DNA of 64,000 bases from Triplophysa rosa (GCF_024868665.1 NC_079908.1:9151946-9215945), one strand, 5' to 3'. Shown: positions 47,108 through 59,240, numbered from the stretch's first letter. Notes: a model not told the origin generated them from the sequence alone. Program-made: numbers and translations.

Positions 47108-47703
47108 CACCCTGCCATATCACCCTGTAGCCCAAGACTGGTTGCCCACTGAAGCTAAGCAGGGCTGAGCCTGCTCAGTACCTGGATGGGAGACCACCTA
47201 GGAAAGCTAGGTTGCTGCTGGAAGAGGTGTTCGTGAGACCAGCAGGGGGGTGCTCATTCTGTGGTCTGTATGGGTCCTAATGCCCCAGGCTAGTGATGGG
47301 GACACTACACTGTAAAAAAGCACCATCCTTCGGATGAGACGTTAAACCGAGGTCCTGACTCCCTGTGGTCATTAAAGATCCCATGGCACTTCTCGTAAAG
47401 AGTGGGGTGTAACCCCGGTGTCCTGGCCAGATCCCCTCCACTGGCCAATCATGGCCTCCTAATAATCCCCACCCTCTGAATTGTCTCTCTCTCTCTCTCG
47501 CTCTCTCTCCCCTCTCCACCGATAGCTGTTGTGTGTGGTGAGCGCACTGGCACCGTTGTACTGTGGCTGCCGTCGCATCATCCAGGTGTATGCTGCACAC
47601 TGGTGGTGGTTGAGGAGAGACCCCCCTCATATGATTGTAAAGCGCTTTGGGTGTACAACAATACACAGAAAAGCGGAGAGACCCCCGCTTGCCTCATTCA
47701 TAA
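47108..47703 (+). repeat. 5S-rRNA-derived SINE (SINE3-like), near full length
   Basis: The head matches 5S rRNA words in order: cctgccatatcaccctg, gaagctaagcagggctgagc, agtacctggatgggagacc. The body (atccttcggatgagacgtt, cccatggcacttctcg) is shared with the copy at 57933-58276. It ends in the LINE-like tail aaagcgctttgggtgtac and a short attca. An internal polymerase III promoter of 5S type is expected; the head is diverged, so activity is doubtful. Confidence 0.88.
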
Positions 47704-47726
47704 ACTTACAAATATATATATACACT

Positions 47727-49186
47727 TAAAGCGACAATGAGCAACTTTTTGACCTTAAAATAATGTCTCTAAAATTATTTTAGTGGTAGGTCAACTTTTA
47801 ACTGGACGAATTTTATTGCCGTTGCTACCTGAGCAGCCTCCTATCGGCTGAAATTGCACTTGTAACTTTGGTGTTCGGGCCGGTACAAGCCCCGCCTAAC
47901 CCCTGCTTTACGGCATACGTCACGTTTTACTCATAGCCTGGGAGAAGTTAGTCAACAGCAGAGCTAACAGTAAGACGAAACGAACCAAAACATCACCATG
48001 GCAGAGCCAGCCAAAAAACCAAAGAGGGTTTTGTCGGAGGAAGCAAAGAAAAGAAAGCGAGAGAGTGATTGGACACGAGGCCGGTCACGAATAAATATCG
48101 GATGGGCTTACATTTGGTGGCGTGAGCAGCAAGAGGCAATGGGTTGCAAAAGGGATGCAGACCTAGCAGTCCTGCTCCTGGATTTGTAAGTGTTATTTGT
48201 ACATTTTTTGTTACTGTCCTGTGCTTTTGAACGTATTTGTTATTAGTCTGTGTCATTGGCGCAACACCGGTTCGCACTTTATAAGCGTAAGGTAGCTGAG
48301 AGATAATATATGGTTGCCGGTGTCGATAGCTAGCATGTTGTCGTGTCTCGTCATGAATGTGTGTAGTGCTTGTAAATAAAGACTAAACAACCACACTAAA
48401 CGTGTTGTGGTAAAAAGTAGCAGATTATTTTGTTCAGACCAGTAAACCACGTGAATGTTGAACAGTTCAGTCGTTGATTTGGCTAATGTTGTCGTAATAT
48501 ATATGTACATGCTATGCACAGTTTTCATACTAAGTTGACTATAGTTATTACATATATTACAGAAAACACAACGCCTGGTCGCGATTGTGTTTAGTGACTT
48601 CCGATATAATAACAAAAGAAAAGTACTATAGGTTACAAAACACATTCAAGTCCATGCGTTGTGTTTCTGGTAAATAAAATTTTCCATGTAGCTAGCACGC
48701 TCTGTGCTAACTTCTAACAATCAGCTGCTACCCCCGAGTCTACTTTGAGGTTGTAGTATAGCCCTGTAGTACAGCCCATAGTGTTGGCACCCGTGTGGTA
48801 TGCAATGAAGATGAAACGCTGATTTCAAAAACAGTACAGTTACATATACAGTTTATGAATAACATAATATAACATATTTTTTTGGCCAAAGTTACCAGAA
48901 TAAGTTGGTAACCTTGCTTCGAACACGTAGGGTTGACTACTTACGATACATAAATCTTTGTACTGATATACGAAGAACATATGGTAACACGGACTACTTT
49001 ACCTGATCGGTGAACATAGTTTGAAAGACGTATCTGGGTCCGTCGGCTTAGTAAACAAACTCACGTGTATTGAGCTGCCAGCGGGAAATCTTTGCGACAG
49101 TTTTTACGACACTGCATACAGACAATTCCGCTTATCAACCACGTGGGGCACCAGTGAGCAAAAGTTGCTCGTTGCAGCTTTAAAAA
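47727..49186 (+). mobile_element. TTAA-bounded DNA transposon with one coding exon
   Basis: The left end TTAAAGCGACAATGAGCAAC is inverted at the right as GTTGCTCGTTGCAGCTTTAA (imperfect). TTAA at both edges suggests a piggyBac or Kolobok-type family. It carries a start exon at 47998 but no catalytic core, so it is non-autonomous. Confidence 0.75.
47998..48189 (+). CDS. transposon-encoded N-terminal exon
   Basis: The ATG has a strong context (caccATGG). The exon reads MAEPAKKPKRVLSEEAKKRK, a very basic start, and then a segment with INIGWAYIWWREQQEAMG and DADLAVLLLDL. This basic-plus-helical module resembles the start of transposon proteins common in fish, where a similar W-R...D-ELAVFLLD pattern precedes other domains; I cannot name the family. 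The frame runs 63 codons to TAA, but a good donor (GGATTT|GTAAGT) just before the stop suggests it was a first exon. The downstream exons are missing. Confidence 0.55.
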   Translation: MAEPAKKPKRVLSEEAKKRKRESDWTRGRSRINIGWAYIWWREQQEAMGCKRDADLAVLLLDL

Positions 49187-49266
49187 CAAACACAAGTATT
49201 AATCTTAAATTGGGATAAATTGGCACTACTAAAAGTAATTTGTTCTGTCCTGCATACGCTAGATGC

Positions 49267-49481
49267 TTTCAGCGGCACAACATAAAACACACGTTATGTG
49301 GGCCAAACTTAACTTCTGGTAGACCTCCACAAAGAATCAATAACTGTTGAGTAGTTTTCATTTAATACAATTAATATACAATAAAATATTAATATGAATT
49401 AAATATAAAATAAAGTGTTATATTATAAACAAACAGAAGTTAAATTTGGGCCAGACGCATGCGTCCGATGAAACCGTCAAA
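49267..49481 (+). repeat. dispersed repeat, copy 2 of 3
   Basis: It matches 14385-14645 through tttcagcggcacaacataaa, aactgttgagtagtttt and the gggccagacgcatgcg end. Confidence 0.75.
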
Positions 49482-49515
49482 AGAACAAAACAAATAAACA
49501 GTGACAACACTTTTA

Positions 49516-49741
49516 AAAATAAAGGTGCTTCACAATGTCATGAAAGTACCTTTTTAGTCTAAATGGTTCCATACAGAACCTTTAACATCTGAAGGACATT
49601 TCTGTTTCACAAAAGGCTCTTTGTGGCGAGAAAAGGTTCTTCAGATTAAAAATGGTAGTGTAAGAATGAGATGGTTCTTTAGAGAACCTTTGACTGAAAG
49701 GTTCTCCTGGAACCCAAAACTTTTTAAGCACCTTTATTTTA
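49516..49741. mobile_element. inverted-repeat MITE
   Basis: AATAAAGGTGCTT (49518-49530) is the exact inverse of AAGCACCTTTATT (49726-49738). The inside is rich in GGTTCT/AGAACC words. About 220 bp, no coding capacity. Confidence 0.8.
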
Positions 49742-52063
49742 TAGAGTAAAGAATAAGACAAGAAGTTCCTCATGATAACACACACACACACACACACACA
49801 CAATGTAGAAACAGTCGACATTAGTTTAAAATGACATCACTGCCGACAGACGAATGAATAGATGAACAACTGCCCATCACCCTCATCTATTATTGATGGA
49901 TGCATTGCTTGTCTCAGTTTAACAACAGCTGCAAACCAAAAGTGCATTTCATTTCAACAATGCTTTACACATTTTGGAACAGCCATGAAAAAAACAAAAT
50001 CAGAAAGCGACTGATTCAGGCTAAACGTATGTTCCAAATGCATTTCCATGCAACCACCAACATCGCTTTGAGTTACTTGTTCGTTTTGACTGCTTTCAAA
50101 GTCAGTCAGACTTCGGCCTCTGAACCTCCAAGCAAGTTCGTCCTCAAGTCGTGCAAGAAAGTCACAGACTGACTAATGCGGCGTGGGCAGAATCTTCCCG
50201 AGCTCAAACGCACAGAGTGGAACCAGAACATTAAGCACACTAATGAGCCGCTCAGGTGTATAATGCTGACCAGAATGCTGAGGAAGATCAGTCTTCATTC
50301 TGCCCACGCCACCATCCTTCTAATAACCTGCTGTCTGTCCGAGGATGCAAACGTGGAAACCGAGGGGAAGAAACCCATCTATGACCTCTTAAATGAGAAC
50401 TCTGATAATGGTCATCAAATAGCTCTCCTCAATTCCTGGCATATCCGATGCCACAGGGTAAAGATCAACTAAAATAAGGCCTTTCATTATAATGTTGAAT
50501 TAGATATTCACGAATAGGCTCGGTTTCTGATGGTGCGTCCGTGGACAGCCCACGGTTAGTTCACTGACCCTTTGTTGGGGTCTGTGCCAACAGTTAAATG
50601 TTGGACTATGTAAGACTAATACGTATGTAATGCTTTTATACCAATTGAAATGAAACTTTGGGCTCCACATGTTTGTTTGTAAGGATAGTAGCATACTGTA
50701 CATCTGATAGTTTGATTTTTTTATGGCTATTTTATTCTATTTTGGCTTTGATGAAAGAATCATCAAACTAATAAAGGTTGAGCCTGGGTGTTCTTCCCAT
50801 CCCTGCCTGCCATCGTTCCACACACACCCGTAGGGATACTGAGATATCTCTGCATGCTTCTGATCCTGGCAGTGGGCCTATTGTAAGGTGGGACCATCCA
50901 CTTCTCCTCTCCTCTCCTTTCCTCCCCTCTTTTCTGTGGTGGCAGCATCCTCTCCTTTCCTCTTCATCTCAAATACATTCACATTCCAGGAGCAGTCACT
51001 GTCAAAATGGCATCAATGCCGCACAGAAAGGCCTTTGAAAGCGCCACAGCCTCTATTACCTCCTATAATCGAAAGAGACGAGAAAGAGGCAAAGAAGAAA
51101 GAACGAGATGGAAAAGGTGTCACCGGCTAGTTTGTTCAATGTGCCTTTCCCCAAAGGTGCGTCAATCTCAGTTTAAATTCCAATCTGCACTTTATTTAGG
51201 CCAACTTCTTTTCTTTTCTTTTTTTGCAGGCTAGATTTGTTTGTTTCTCTTTGGCTCATGTATGCAGAGTAATTTCTCCTTTTTGTCCTCCCCTGCCATG
51301 TCAAAACTCCCATGCTGGGAACCACTCCCCTATCAAAAAATGGTACCAGAAAGCCTCATTTTTTCCCTAAATGTAATCTTTCCACACTGCTGGGCATCAG
51401 ATAAACAGATCCAATTTGGCCTCTTGCTGGTCGTCCCATAATGAAGTCAAAATGCAATTATCAGTAATGTTTTAGCAAGGAGCAGATATGGAGGAACGCA
51501 CACACACTTGCACACAGGCTCTGCTATTTGGCCTATTCGCCGGTACTGATACGCCTGGAACTGATGATATAAACAAATAGAAGAAAACACAATAGACCGA
51601 TACCTTGTGTTCCATGGGAGACATTTTCAAGCAACATCATACAGTTTTTCATTCAGAGCAGCAAGATTTTCCGTGTGTAACAGTTCTTTTGTGATGACAG
51701 CGAGCAGAAAGCAATTACGCCAGCGTTGTTTGAGTAAACCACACGTCTGCGGCGAATTTGCAAGCTGCCAGGTGCTATAGACTTGTGCAAGTCTTTGTGC
51801 CATCCAAGCTAATAAAATGCTTTTGTTATCCTCTACGCACCCATTTTTATTTTGTTTTTCGCGGAATGCAAATAGATCCCCCATTCCTGTTTTTTAAAGC
51901 AATTAAACTGCTTTCCGCAAGGTTTCAGAGCAGCAATGAAAGCTCAATCATTTTGAAAGTCTAAATCTGAAGCACTTGGGTAAGCTTGTGGTTATGAGTG
52001 CTTGTAAATTTTACTGTCTGCTATAAAGGTGTGCATTGTGAAGCACACCTCGAATAAGAGCAT
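49742..52063. other. unassigned intronic or upstream tenm2 sequence
   Basis: A CA microsatellite occupies 49778-49802. 50760-51240 and 51600-51960 are complex repeat-free blocks with overlapping short open frames. No exon supported. Confidence 0.35.
49778..49802. repeat. (CA)n microsatellite
   Basis: Twelve uninterrupted CA units. Confidence 0.95.
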
Positions 52064-52445
52064 TTAATGGGCCGGTGCATGAAATGTAGCGGCATCTAGT
52101 GGTGAGGTTGGGAATTGCAACCAATGGCTCACTCCACCCCTCCCTTTCGAAGCACTACGGACACAGGACAAAGATGTCATCAAGTTTTCACTTCTTTGCT
52201 GAAGGAGATGACATATTCACGAAATGCGCTCTTTAGAGCAGTTTGTCTGTTTAGGGCTACTGTAGAATCAACATGGTGAATTCTATGCAAGGGGACCCAT
52301 GGTGTATGTAGATAGAAATAGCTCATTCTAATTAAATAAAAACATAACGCTTCATTATGTAAGGTCCTCTGAAGACATAGTTATGTATATTATATTGCAT
52401 TTCTGTCAATAGATCCTCCAAAAAAATGACACACCGCACCTTTAA
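52064..52445. mobile_element. TTAA-bounded MITE, copy 2
   Basis: The same element as 4669-5429 but without the nested insertion: aatggctcactccacccctc, tttagggctactgtagaa and attatgtaaggtcc are shared in order. TTAA lies at both edges. The ends are slightly diverged. Confidence 0.8.
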
Positions 52446-52469
52446 GAGATATCCACAAATATATATATA

Positions 52470-52737
52470 AAAAATTATATCATGTGAATTCTATTATTTA
52501 CTCCCCCTTTTGTCATTTCAAACCTGTATGACTTTCTTTTTTCCGCAGAACACAGAAAAATATATTTTAAAGAATATTGGTAACTGGACAACGGCAGTAC
52601 CCATAGAAGTGAATAGGTACCGTCGTTGTTTGGTTACCAACATTCTTCAAAACATCTTCTTTTGTGTTCTGCACAGGAAAGAAAGTCATAGACGTTTAAA
52701 ATGACAAGTGGGTGAGTAAATCACTACAGAATTTTCA
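52470..52737. mobile_element. Angel-like inverted-repeat MITE
   Basis: It is largely one imperfect palindrome: cctgtatgactttcttt at the left against aagaaagtcatagacg at the right, around accaacattcttcaaaac-type words. A common cyprinid element. Confidence 0.75.
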
Positions 52738-52745
52738 TATGTATC

Positions 52746-53767
52746 AATACTACACTCAGGTAATAACCTACATCCTTTCGCAACCGCATCTTCAAAATAC
52801 CCTTCTTTCACAAACCTTACGAGCACATGCCCAAAATCATTAAACTCAGCAGAGCGGCATCTACCACAGAAGCGCTGTTACATTTTGAAAGCGATGGCAA
52901 CCTCTAATTGAAAATGCCGTACATTCCTACTCCACTCATCCTTGGGGAGAATGCCAGAGAACATTGAGTCAAAGAGCCACTTTTCTATTTCTCCTATGTT
53001 GTGTGCCCCTTGGAGCCCTCACTCTCAGTCCAGATTTCTGCTCATAAAGTGGATGTCCCCGCTCATTAAATTTCACTTGGGCCTGGGTGCAGGCACCAAA
53101 TTGTGTCTCCCATCTGAAAAGGAGGGACGGTGAAGGACCGGTGGGAAAAGCTTCCCCTTACACTCTGCCAGGCTGCCCCTGCGGCTCGGTCTCCAGGCTT
53201 ATTAGCAGTGAGAGAGAGGGGGGAACACTGAACGAAGAAATGCTGGACGGAGAAACAGGGCAAAAAATCCCCAGAGATGTAAAAGCGTACAGCGTGTGAG
53301 TGTGTGAGCGGACCACTAAGAATTAAGTAGTGTAGGTGTGTGTGCAGTGCCTTTTGGGCTGTAGAGAAGATTAAAGAACAGACAGTGGGCTTTGTAAAGC
53401 TAATGTGAAGGGGTCACCAGATAGTGTAAAGGTAAATATACACTGTATACAGTTGTTCTCGCCAAGCTAGCCAATGCTAGCAGAAAAAGCACACCATACT
53501 GCTGCACCTTGATCTGCTCTTTAGATATAAGTTTGCACTAAAAACTGCAGTAGTCGATATTTACACAAGAAACAATGGATTCTGCTGTCTTGAACAGCCG
53601 GAGCACATATTTCCATGCCTATTTTGAGGGCAAGATTATTGGAAAGTTTTTAAGGACTGTTTATTTAAATAGCAAAGTGACAGTTTGAATAATTCAGGCT
53701 TGAAATTGTACCTTAGCACTTAAAAAAGTATTGGAGACCAAATAAAGTGTCCTGTACTAGCTTGTCA
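52746..53767. other. unassigned sequence
   Basis: 52830-53330 is complex, repeat-free and moderately GC-rich; a candidate conserved non-coding element. No exon supported. Confidence 0.35.
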
Positions 53768-53775
53768 GAATTGTT

Positions 53776-54676
53776 CAGTGGTGTAAAGTATTGGAGTAAA
53801 TGTACTTAGTTACTGTACTTAAGTATCTTTTTGGCTACTTTGTAGTTGTACTGAGTATTAAAGATATTAGCAACTTTTACTCTCTACTTGACTACATTTT
53901 TGAACAAGTATATGTACTCTTTACTCCACTACATTTGTAATGACTAATGCAATTACACATTACATTTCACCTGGTACCCATCATTCTTTTGCGGCAGTTT
54001 ATTTTTGATACAGAAGAATTAATATAGCCATTTACAAGGCATTGAAGGTACTATATCTTGTGGGTTTTGCTCTTACTTACTAAAACTTGTCAACATGGCT
54101 TCTTTATGTGAATAAAGAGTGCATTATCAATTAGGGTTAGGATAGGGTTATCAATGTCAATCGCTGGCGGTTTATGTGAAATGAGGACATGACAGCAGCT
54201 GATGATGAGGCCAAAACCAGCATGCCCAGTTTAAAAAGGCTTTGACTTTTTAATTGGACTTAACATTATTTTATTTATCCGTTATATTGAAGAAACCTTT
54301 TGAAAGAGTTTGGTTTATTATGATCACTTGAGCTTAAATGAGACTTGAGTGTTATGGTGTCCACCATGATTTGTTGCAATTTTGAGGTGTTCAGTCTTAT
54401 TTTGATTTAAGAAAATAAATGCGATTGCTCTCCTCATGAATCAACTGTTTCTTGTTTTTCACTGACATGTCTCTTAAGTGTTCAAGGACTAGTGCTTCTT
54501 TGAGCCTACATTCAGTACGAGTAAAATACTCAAGTACTGTTAAATTCAGATACTCTAAGACTTTTACTGAAGTCATTTTTGAATTGGTGACTTGTAACTT
54601 GTAATGGAGTAGTTTTCGCTGCAAGGTATCTGTACTTTTACTTAAGTATGGTTTTCAGGTACTCTTTACACCACTG
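53776..54676. mobile_element. hAT-type non-autonomous element
   Basis: CAGTGGTGTAAAGTA at the left and the inverse TACTCTTTACACCACTG at the right. The target duplication GAATTGTT is perfect (53768-53775 and 54677-54684). Subterminal tacttaagta-type words are repeated. No transposase. Confidence 0.93.
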
Positions 54677-54966
54677 GAATTGTTTTATTATTTATTTTTA
54701 TTTTAGGTACAAAATGGGTGTACTTTTTGCCTCAAGAAGTAGGTTGATCTGTCTGGAACCAAACTGATTTAGCCTTCCTTTTTGTATACGCACATATAGT
54801 ATATAATAAATCAATAATCAAAAGTCAATTATATAAGAATTAATAAATCAATAATAACAGAAATATATGTTTTAAATAATAAATAAAAATATAAACGAAG
54901 AGACATTATTAATTCCTTTATTTATTTTGCTAAAACTGATGCTCAAAATGTGAAGTACACCAACTA

Positions 54967-55672
54967 TAGACCACTTCGCAAGATGTAAACACTGGTCCAG
55001 AAGCACTTGCGCTTTCAATTTTTATTTATAAAAAAAAAGATCTTGCGAATATAATAAAATCTTCAAGATATTTGTTTACCATTTTGATTTGGTTATAAAT
55101 GTTGGAATATTCTGTTGCATGCTTGTATAGATGGTTTCATCGGACGCGCGCCTGGACTGCAGTTAACTTCCGGTCTTTGTTTATCGGTCTGGATAGTGTC
55201 TAATAATATAACTATTTATATTTTTTTTTATTTATGTTAATATTCATTTATATTATTATTTTACTGTATACTTATTGTATTAAATAAACGATTTGTTGAA
55301 TTTTTTTGTATGTTCATTTTATTAAATAAACAGTTTGTTTAATGGGTCCTGTAGTTTTGTCGCATTTAAAGAAACCGTATGGTACATTCATTGACATCTA
55401 TCGGTTGAGCTTGGTATCACAGTCTGAATTCAATATATTGGAGAGGCAAGTTTAGCCAAGTAACGGTTCTTCTCGGTTTCTTTTGCTTGTTATCAGAAAT
55501 AATCTACAGGATTTGTGCAGGAAGTTGAGGGCAGTCCACGAACGCACACATGCGCAGTAACGTTTGTTTAAGTTGTTGCTTTGAATTGTCTATTCTGTTC
55601 AAGCGTTTCAAACTAAAACAGGAAGTTCTCCTTGACCAGCACTGGTTCCAGTACGTCTTACGAAGTGGTCTA
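54967..55672. mobile_element. inverted-repeat element containing dispersed repeat copy 3
   Basis: TAGACCACTTCGCAAGATG at the left against the inverse of TACGTCTTACGAAGTGGTCTA at the right. 55128-55290 is the reverse complement of the repeat at 14385 and 49267. Flanking 8-mers agree at only five positions. No coding capacity. Confidence 0.7.
55128..55290 (-). repeat. dispersed repeat, copy 3 of 3
   Basis: Its reverse complement shares the ccggaagttaact and catcggacgcg ends and AT-rich middle with copies 1 and 2. It is internal to the 54967-55672 element. Confidence 0.7.
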
Positions 55673-57214
55673 CAAAACTACCACATCATATCAAATCATA
55701 TTTTAAACTATCGTTTTAATTTATAAACAAAATAGTTCTACTAATAATTGATTATGTTGGAATCATATTATTCTATTAAAGGCATTAATGTAATTACACA
55801 ACAGACTAAGACTTCTCTTATTCTCAGCAGGAAAGAAAGCAGCAGAGGGTAAACCTGGGTTCTAACTGTCCCTGTGTGACATGAAAAAAGGCTGTAGGTC
55901 ATTAGTCTGATGTAATCTAATGCCTCCCATTGAGACTCTGTTCTCAATTACACCATTAATTGGACTGAGAGTCACCTCACCTTTCCAAGTTAAAAAGAAA
56001 AATAACTAACAAACAAACCAAAAAACGCTGATGGCGTTCCTTTGACTTCTCCCTAATTAATTACTGCGGCACCCGGGAAACACAACAACAACCTCACAGG
56101 CCTCCATTCATTTCTCTTGCTTGCGTGATGTCATTTGTCATGCGGTTCATGCAATGTGACAAACTTGGTTGATATTGAGCATTTCTTCCGCACCAGTGGA
56201 CATAAAAACGAACACACCTCCCTGTCTTTAAGTGAACCCATGCAAGGACCTCGATCACCCGATGCCAGGTGTGTTTGATGAGAGTTGCAACCAAACTCTG
56301 CTGGAAATTAGATCTACGAGACCAAGATTGAGCATCCGAGGTAAATGGAAAATCACAGGCCTGCTTTAGTAATGGATGATAATGCTACATAGTGTCACAG
56401 TGATCCTAATTCTGTTGGTACACACCCCAAGAACTATAGGGGCTCGGTGGAGATCTGCGAAACAATCAGGAGTGCTCTGAGATGCACGGTGAAGGGAATC
56501 TGATTAGCCTCACTCAAGAGCCCGGTCCTGCTCCACCATTATCCCATTACTGCACCGTGTCCTCTCTCTGCTGCAATTAAGACAAACCTTCAGAGACATA
56601 AGAGCTCCATTTCTTTACAGCAAACGCCATCCATCAAACATTTAGCTTTACATCAAGGGAGCGAGCGGGTGAGGCTCTTTATAGGCATGTCCGTTCGCTC
56701 CAGATCCGCGACTGTGCGGAATGAAATCGCGGCCGGCATCTCTTCGGAGAGCCGGGGGGGCCGGGCAGGCCAGGGCTTTACGGGGGGCCAGGGCTTTACG
56801 GGGGTCGAGTGGATGGGTTGATGAGATCGAGTCTGATGTGTCCTTGCCAGCTGTGGAAGATTAATTAAAACCTGCAGACACACCACTGTTGGAAGTGTGA
56901 GTGTGACAGAAGAGAGAGAGAGAGAAAGCTGGGCCATGCATATAAATAAGAGAACAACTTAAATGGGCTTCACACCTGTAAATGAAGGTAGGGGGTCTTA
57001 ATTTAAGCAAAATAGGTTCTGTATGGCTTGACTGCCAGACTGGTTCCATTAACGCTCAACAAATAACAAATAATCAATCATTTGAAAGTAGCCAGTTCAA
57101 TTCAGATTTACAATACAAATTTTTTCCATAATGTCTCTTTTTATGGTCTTTAAAGCTAAGGTTTGGATTTAGTGTCTTGATGATCTGTCCCAGATACGTT
57201 CTGCTTGAATACGG
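55673..57214. other. unassigned sequence
   Basis: 55850-56900 is complex and repeat-poor, and includes a local duplication (gccagggctttacggggg twice near 56770-56800). A candidate conserved block; no exon supported. Confidence 0.35.
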
Positions 57215-57412
57215 ATGCAACTGTAAAGGATGAGGACCTTTGACTCTTTATTATACATAAAGTTAATCAAACGTGACAGGAAGCCACTGGAGAAACAGAG
57301 AGGGAAAAGAAACAATACCGCCGCAAGCAAGACTCAAACCTGCATTGCCCACATGAGCGAGCGCTATAGCTTAACATTTCACATGCTGACTCATACGCCA
57401 ATCTTCCGACAA
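57215..57412 (-). repeat. tRNA-derived SINE fragment
   Basis: On the minus strand, GTTAAGCTATAGCGCTCGCT resembles a box A region and GCAGGTTTGAGTCTTGC a box B with the usual spacing. A short unrelated body and an AATAAAG-containing tail follow. It is diverged and unlikely to be a working tRNA. Confidence 0.5.
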
Positions 57413-57932
57413 TGAACTTCAGTGTAATACAACCCCCCCCAGAAATTGTATGAGACTTTGTAACACCTACTTAACAGTGAAAACTAAAGCGTAAATAAGT
57501 CTCAGTTGTTGTCACACACAGTGCTGTCACACCGAGTGAACCTAGGGAATATGAGGAGCCTTTTTGCACAAACAGAGCAAATCAGAATCTACCTGTGTTG
57601 CCATCACTGTCACTCTAGTTCTGTGACACCTACTGTGTTCCCCCTCTCAGCATGAATGAGGGTACAGAAGAACAAGAGAGAGTGTTCAGGTTAAAAAGGG
57701 AAATGCATTTGCAAAACAAGAGGTCACAAAACGGATACATTCGAAAGGAAAAACGGAAAGGAAGTTATGAATGTAATGGTGAATGTTGCCATGTATGTAT
57801 GTTGTTGACAATATCTATGTTTGTTGACAAAGTGGCGTACATTGAAGTGAAAAACATATCATGAAAGAAAATCGTTTTTAAAATCATTTTGTTGACAAAA
57901 AGGAAAAATGTAAAGAATTGATTTAAAGAATT

Positions 57933-58276
57933 TAATGAATGAATGAATGAGGCATTAATATAGCGCTTTCTTGTGTATTGGTGTACACCCAAAGAGCTTT
58001 ACAATCATATGAGGGGGTCTCTACTCAACCACCACCAGTGTGCAGCATCCACAGTACAACGGCCCCAGTGCGCTCACCACACACCAGCTATAGGTGGAGA
58101 GGAGAGAGACAATTTTAGAGGGTGGGGATTATTAGGAGGCCATGATTGACAAGGGCCAGTGGAAGGAACCTGGCCTGGACACCGGGGTTACACCCCTACT
58201 CTTTACGAGAAGTGCCATGGGATCTTTAATGACCACAGGGAGTCAGGAACTTGGTTTAACGTCTCATCCGAAGGAT
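57933..58276 (-). repeat. 5S-rRNA-derived SINE (SINE3-like), 5'-truncated
   Basis: It is the reverse complement of the body and tail of 47108-47703 (gtctcatccgaaggat, gagaagtgccatgggatc, tgtacacccaaagagc). The 5S head is absent. It ends in (GAAT)n at 57933-57952, the 3' tail. Confidence 0.88.
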
Positions 58277-58299
58277 ACAACATAAAGACGTAATACAGT

Positions 58300-58517
58300 A
58301 CACTCGAAAAAACTGGGTGATTTTCAACCCAGCATTGGATCAGAAAGGGATAAACCCTTTCTATACATTTTTTATATATGACCCAACAATTGGTTAAACA
58401 ACCCTGCATTTTGGGCACCAAGCCCAGCATACAGTATGTTATTTTACAAACCAATAGTTGGGTATGTCTCTTTCTGACCCAACGCTGGTTTGAAAATAAT
58501 CCAGCATTTTTTAGTGT
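58300..58517. mobile_element. inverted-repeat MITE
   Basis: ACACTCGAAAAAACTGGGTG at the left against the inverse of AGCATTTTTTAGTGT at the right, with CAACCCAGC/GCTGGTTTG further in. It begins about 23 bp after the SINE. Confidence 0.75.
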
Positions 58518-58712
58518 ATGGTGGGTGTTTCTCGTACAAAAAATCTATCAAATGTAACCACTTTGTAACCACTACACGTAATGAATCAATGAATGAATGA
58601 ATGAATGACAATCTCTATAGCATAAAGTCTTTGCAACACTGTCTTTTCTGTACAAAAAACAGGTTTGCACATGTTACATTATGTTTATGTTTGATCAGCG
58701 TTTACATTTATT

Positions 58713-58959
58713 AGGGCGGTTTCCAGGACAAGGGTTATCTTAAGCCAGGACTAGGCCTTAGTTAAATTAGGATAATTAAGTTGTTTTAAAAAACATGCTT
58801 TATACAAAAAAAAAAAACATTACAGTCTGCATCTTGAGACAAAACAATCGCAGTGATATATTTTAAGATATGTCAGTGCAAGTTGTTTTTGATTAAGGCA
58901 TCTCTCACATTGAAGTTAGTCTGAGACTTGGCTTAAGGCCTGTCCGGGAAACCGCCCCT
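58713..58959. mobile_element. inverted-repeat MITE
   Basis: AGGGCGGTTTCCAGGACA at the left and TGTCCGGGAAACCGCCCCT at the right are inverse of each other. A common fish MITE; no coding capacity and no clear target duplication. Confidence 0.75.
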
Positions 58960-58973
58960 TTATGTTTATACGT

Positions 58974-59240
58974 AGTATAGTTCTCCCCAAAATTCTGTCA
59001 TCATTCTGTCAACCTGTCTGACTTCTGCAGAACACAAAAGAAGATATTTTAAAGAATGTTGGTACCGGCGGTACCCCATTCACTTCTACTGTATAGAGAC
59101 AAAACCAAGTCAATGGGACCCACAGTTGTTCGGTTCCCAACATTCTTCAAAATATCTTATATACAGGTTCATACAGATTTTAAAAGACAAGAGGGTGAGT
59201 AAATGATGACAGAACTTTCATTTTTGTGTGAACCATTCCC
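58974..59240. mobile_element. Angel-like inverted-repeat MITE
   Basis: agttctccccaaaattctg, cagaacacaaaagaagatat and ttcttcaaaatatctt follow the same palindromic plan as 52470-52737 and 63696-63972. Confidence 0.75.

Noticed and set aside
47108..47230. 5S rRNA gene
   Set aside because: The 5S-like part is diverged and fused to a SINE body shared with another copy.
49778..49821. CA tract as a CRISPR-like or regulatory repeat
   Set aside because: A simple microsatellite; no spacer structure. No CRISPR array or prokaryotic feature exists in the window.
56653..56937. Minus-strand proline-rich frame of 94 codons considered as a teneurin exon
   Set aside because: The proline content comes from a local duplication (ccagggctttacgggg); no teneurin motif is present.
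57312..57410. tRNA gene on the minus strand
   Set aside because: Box A and box B words are diverged, the acceptor stem is not paired, and a SINE-like body follows, so it is a tRNA-derived repeat.
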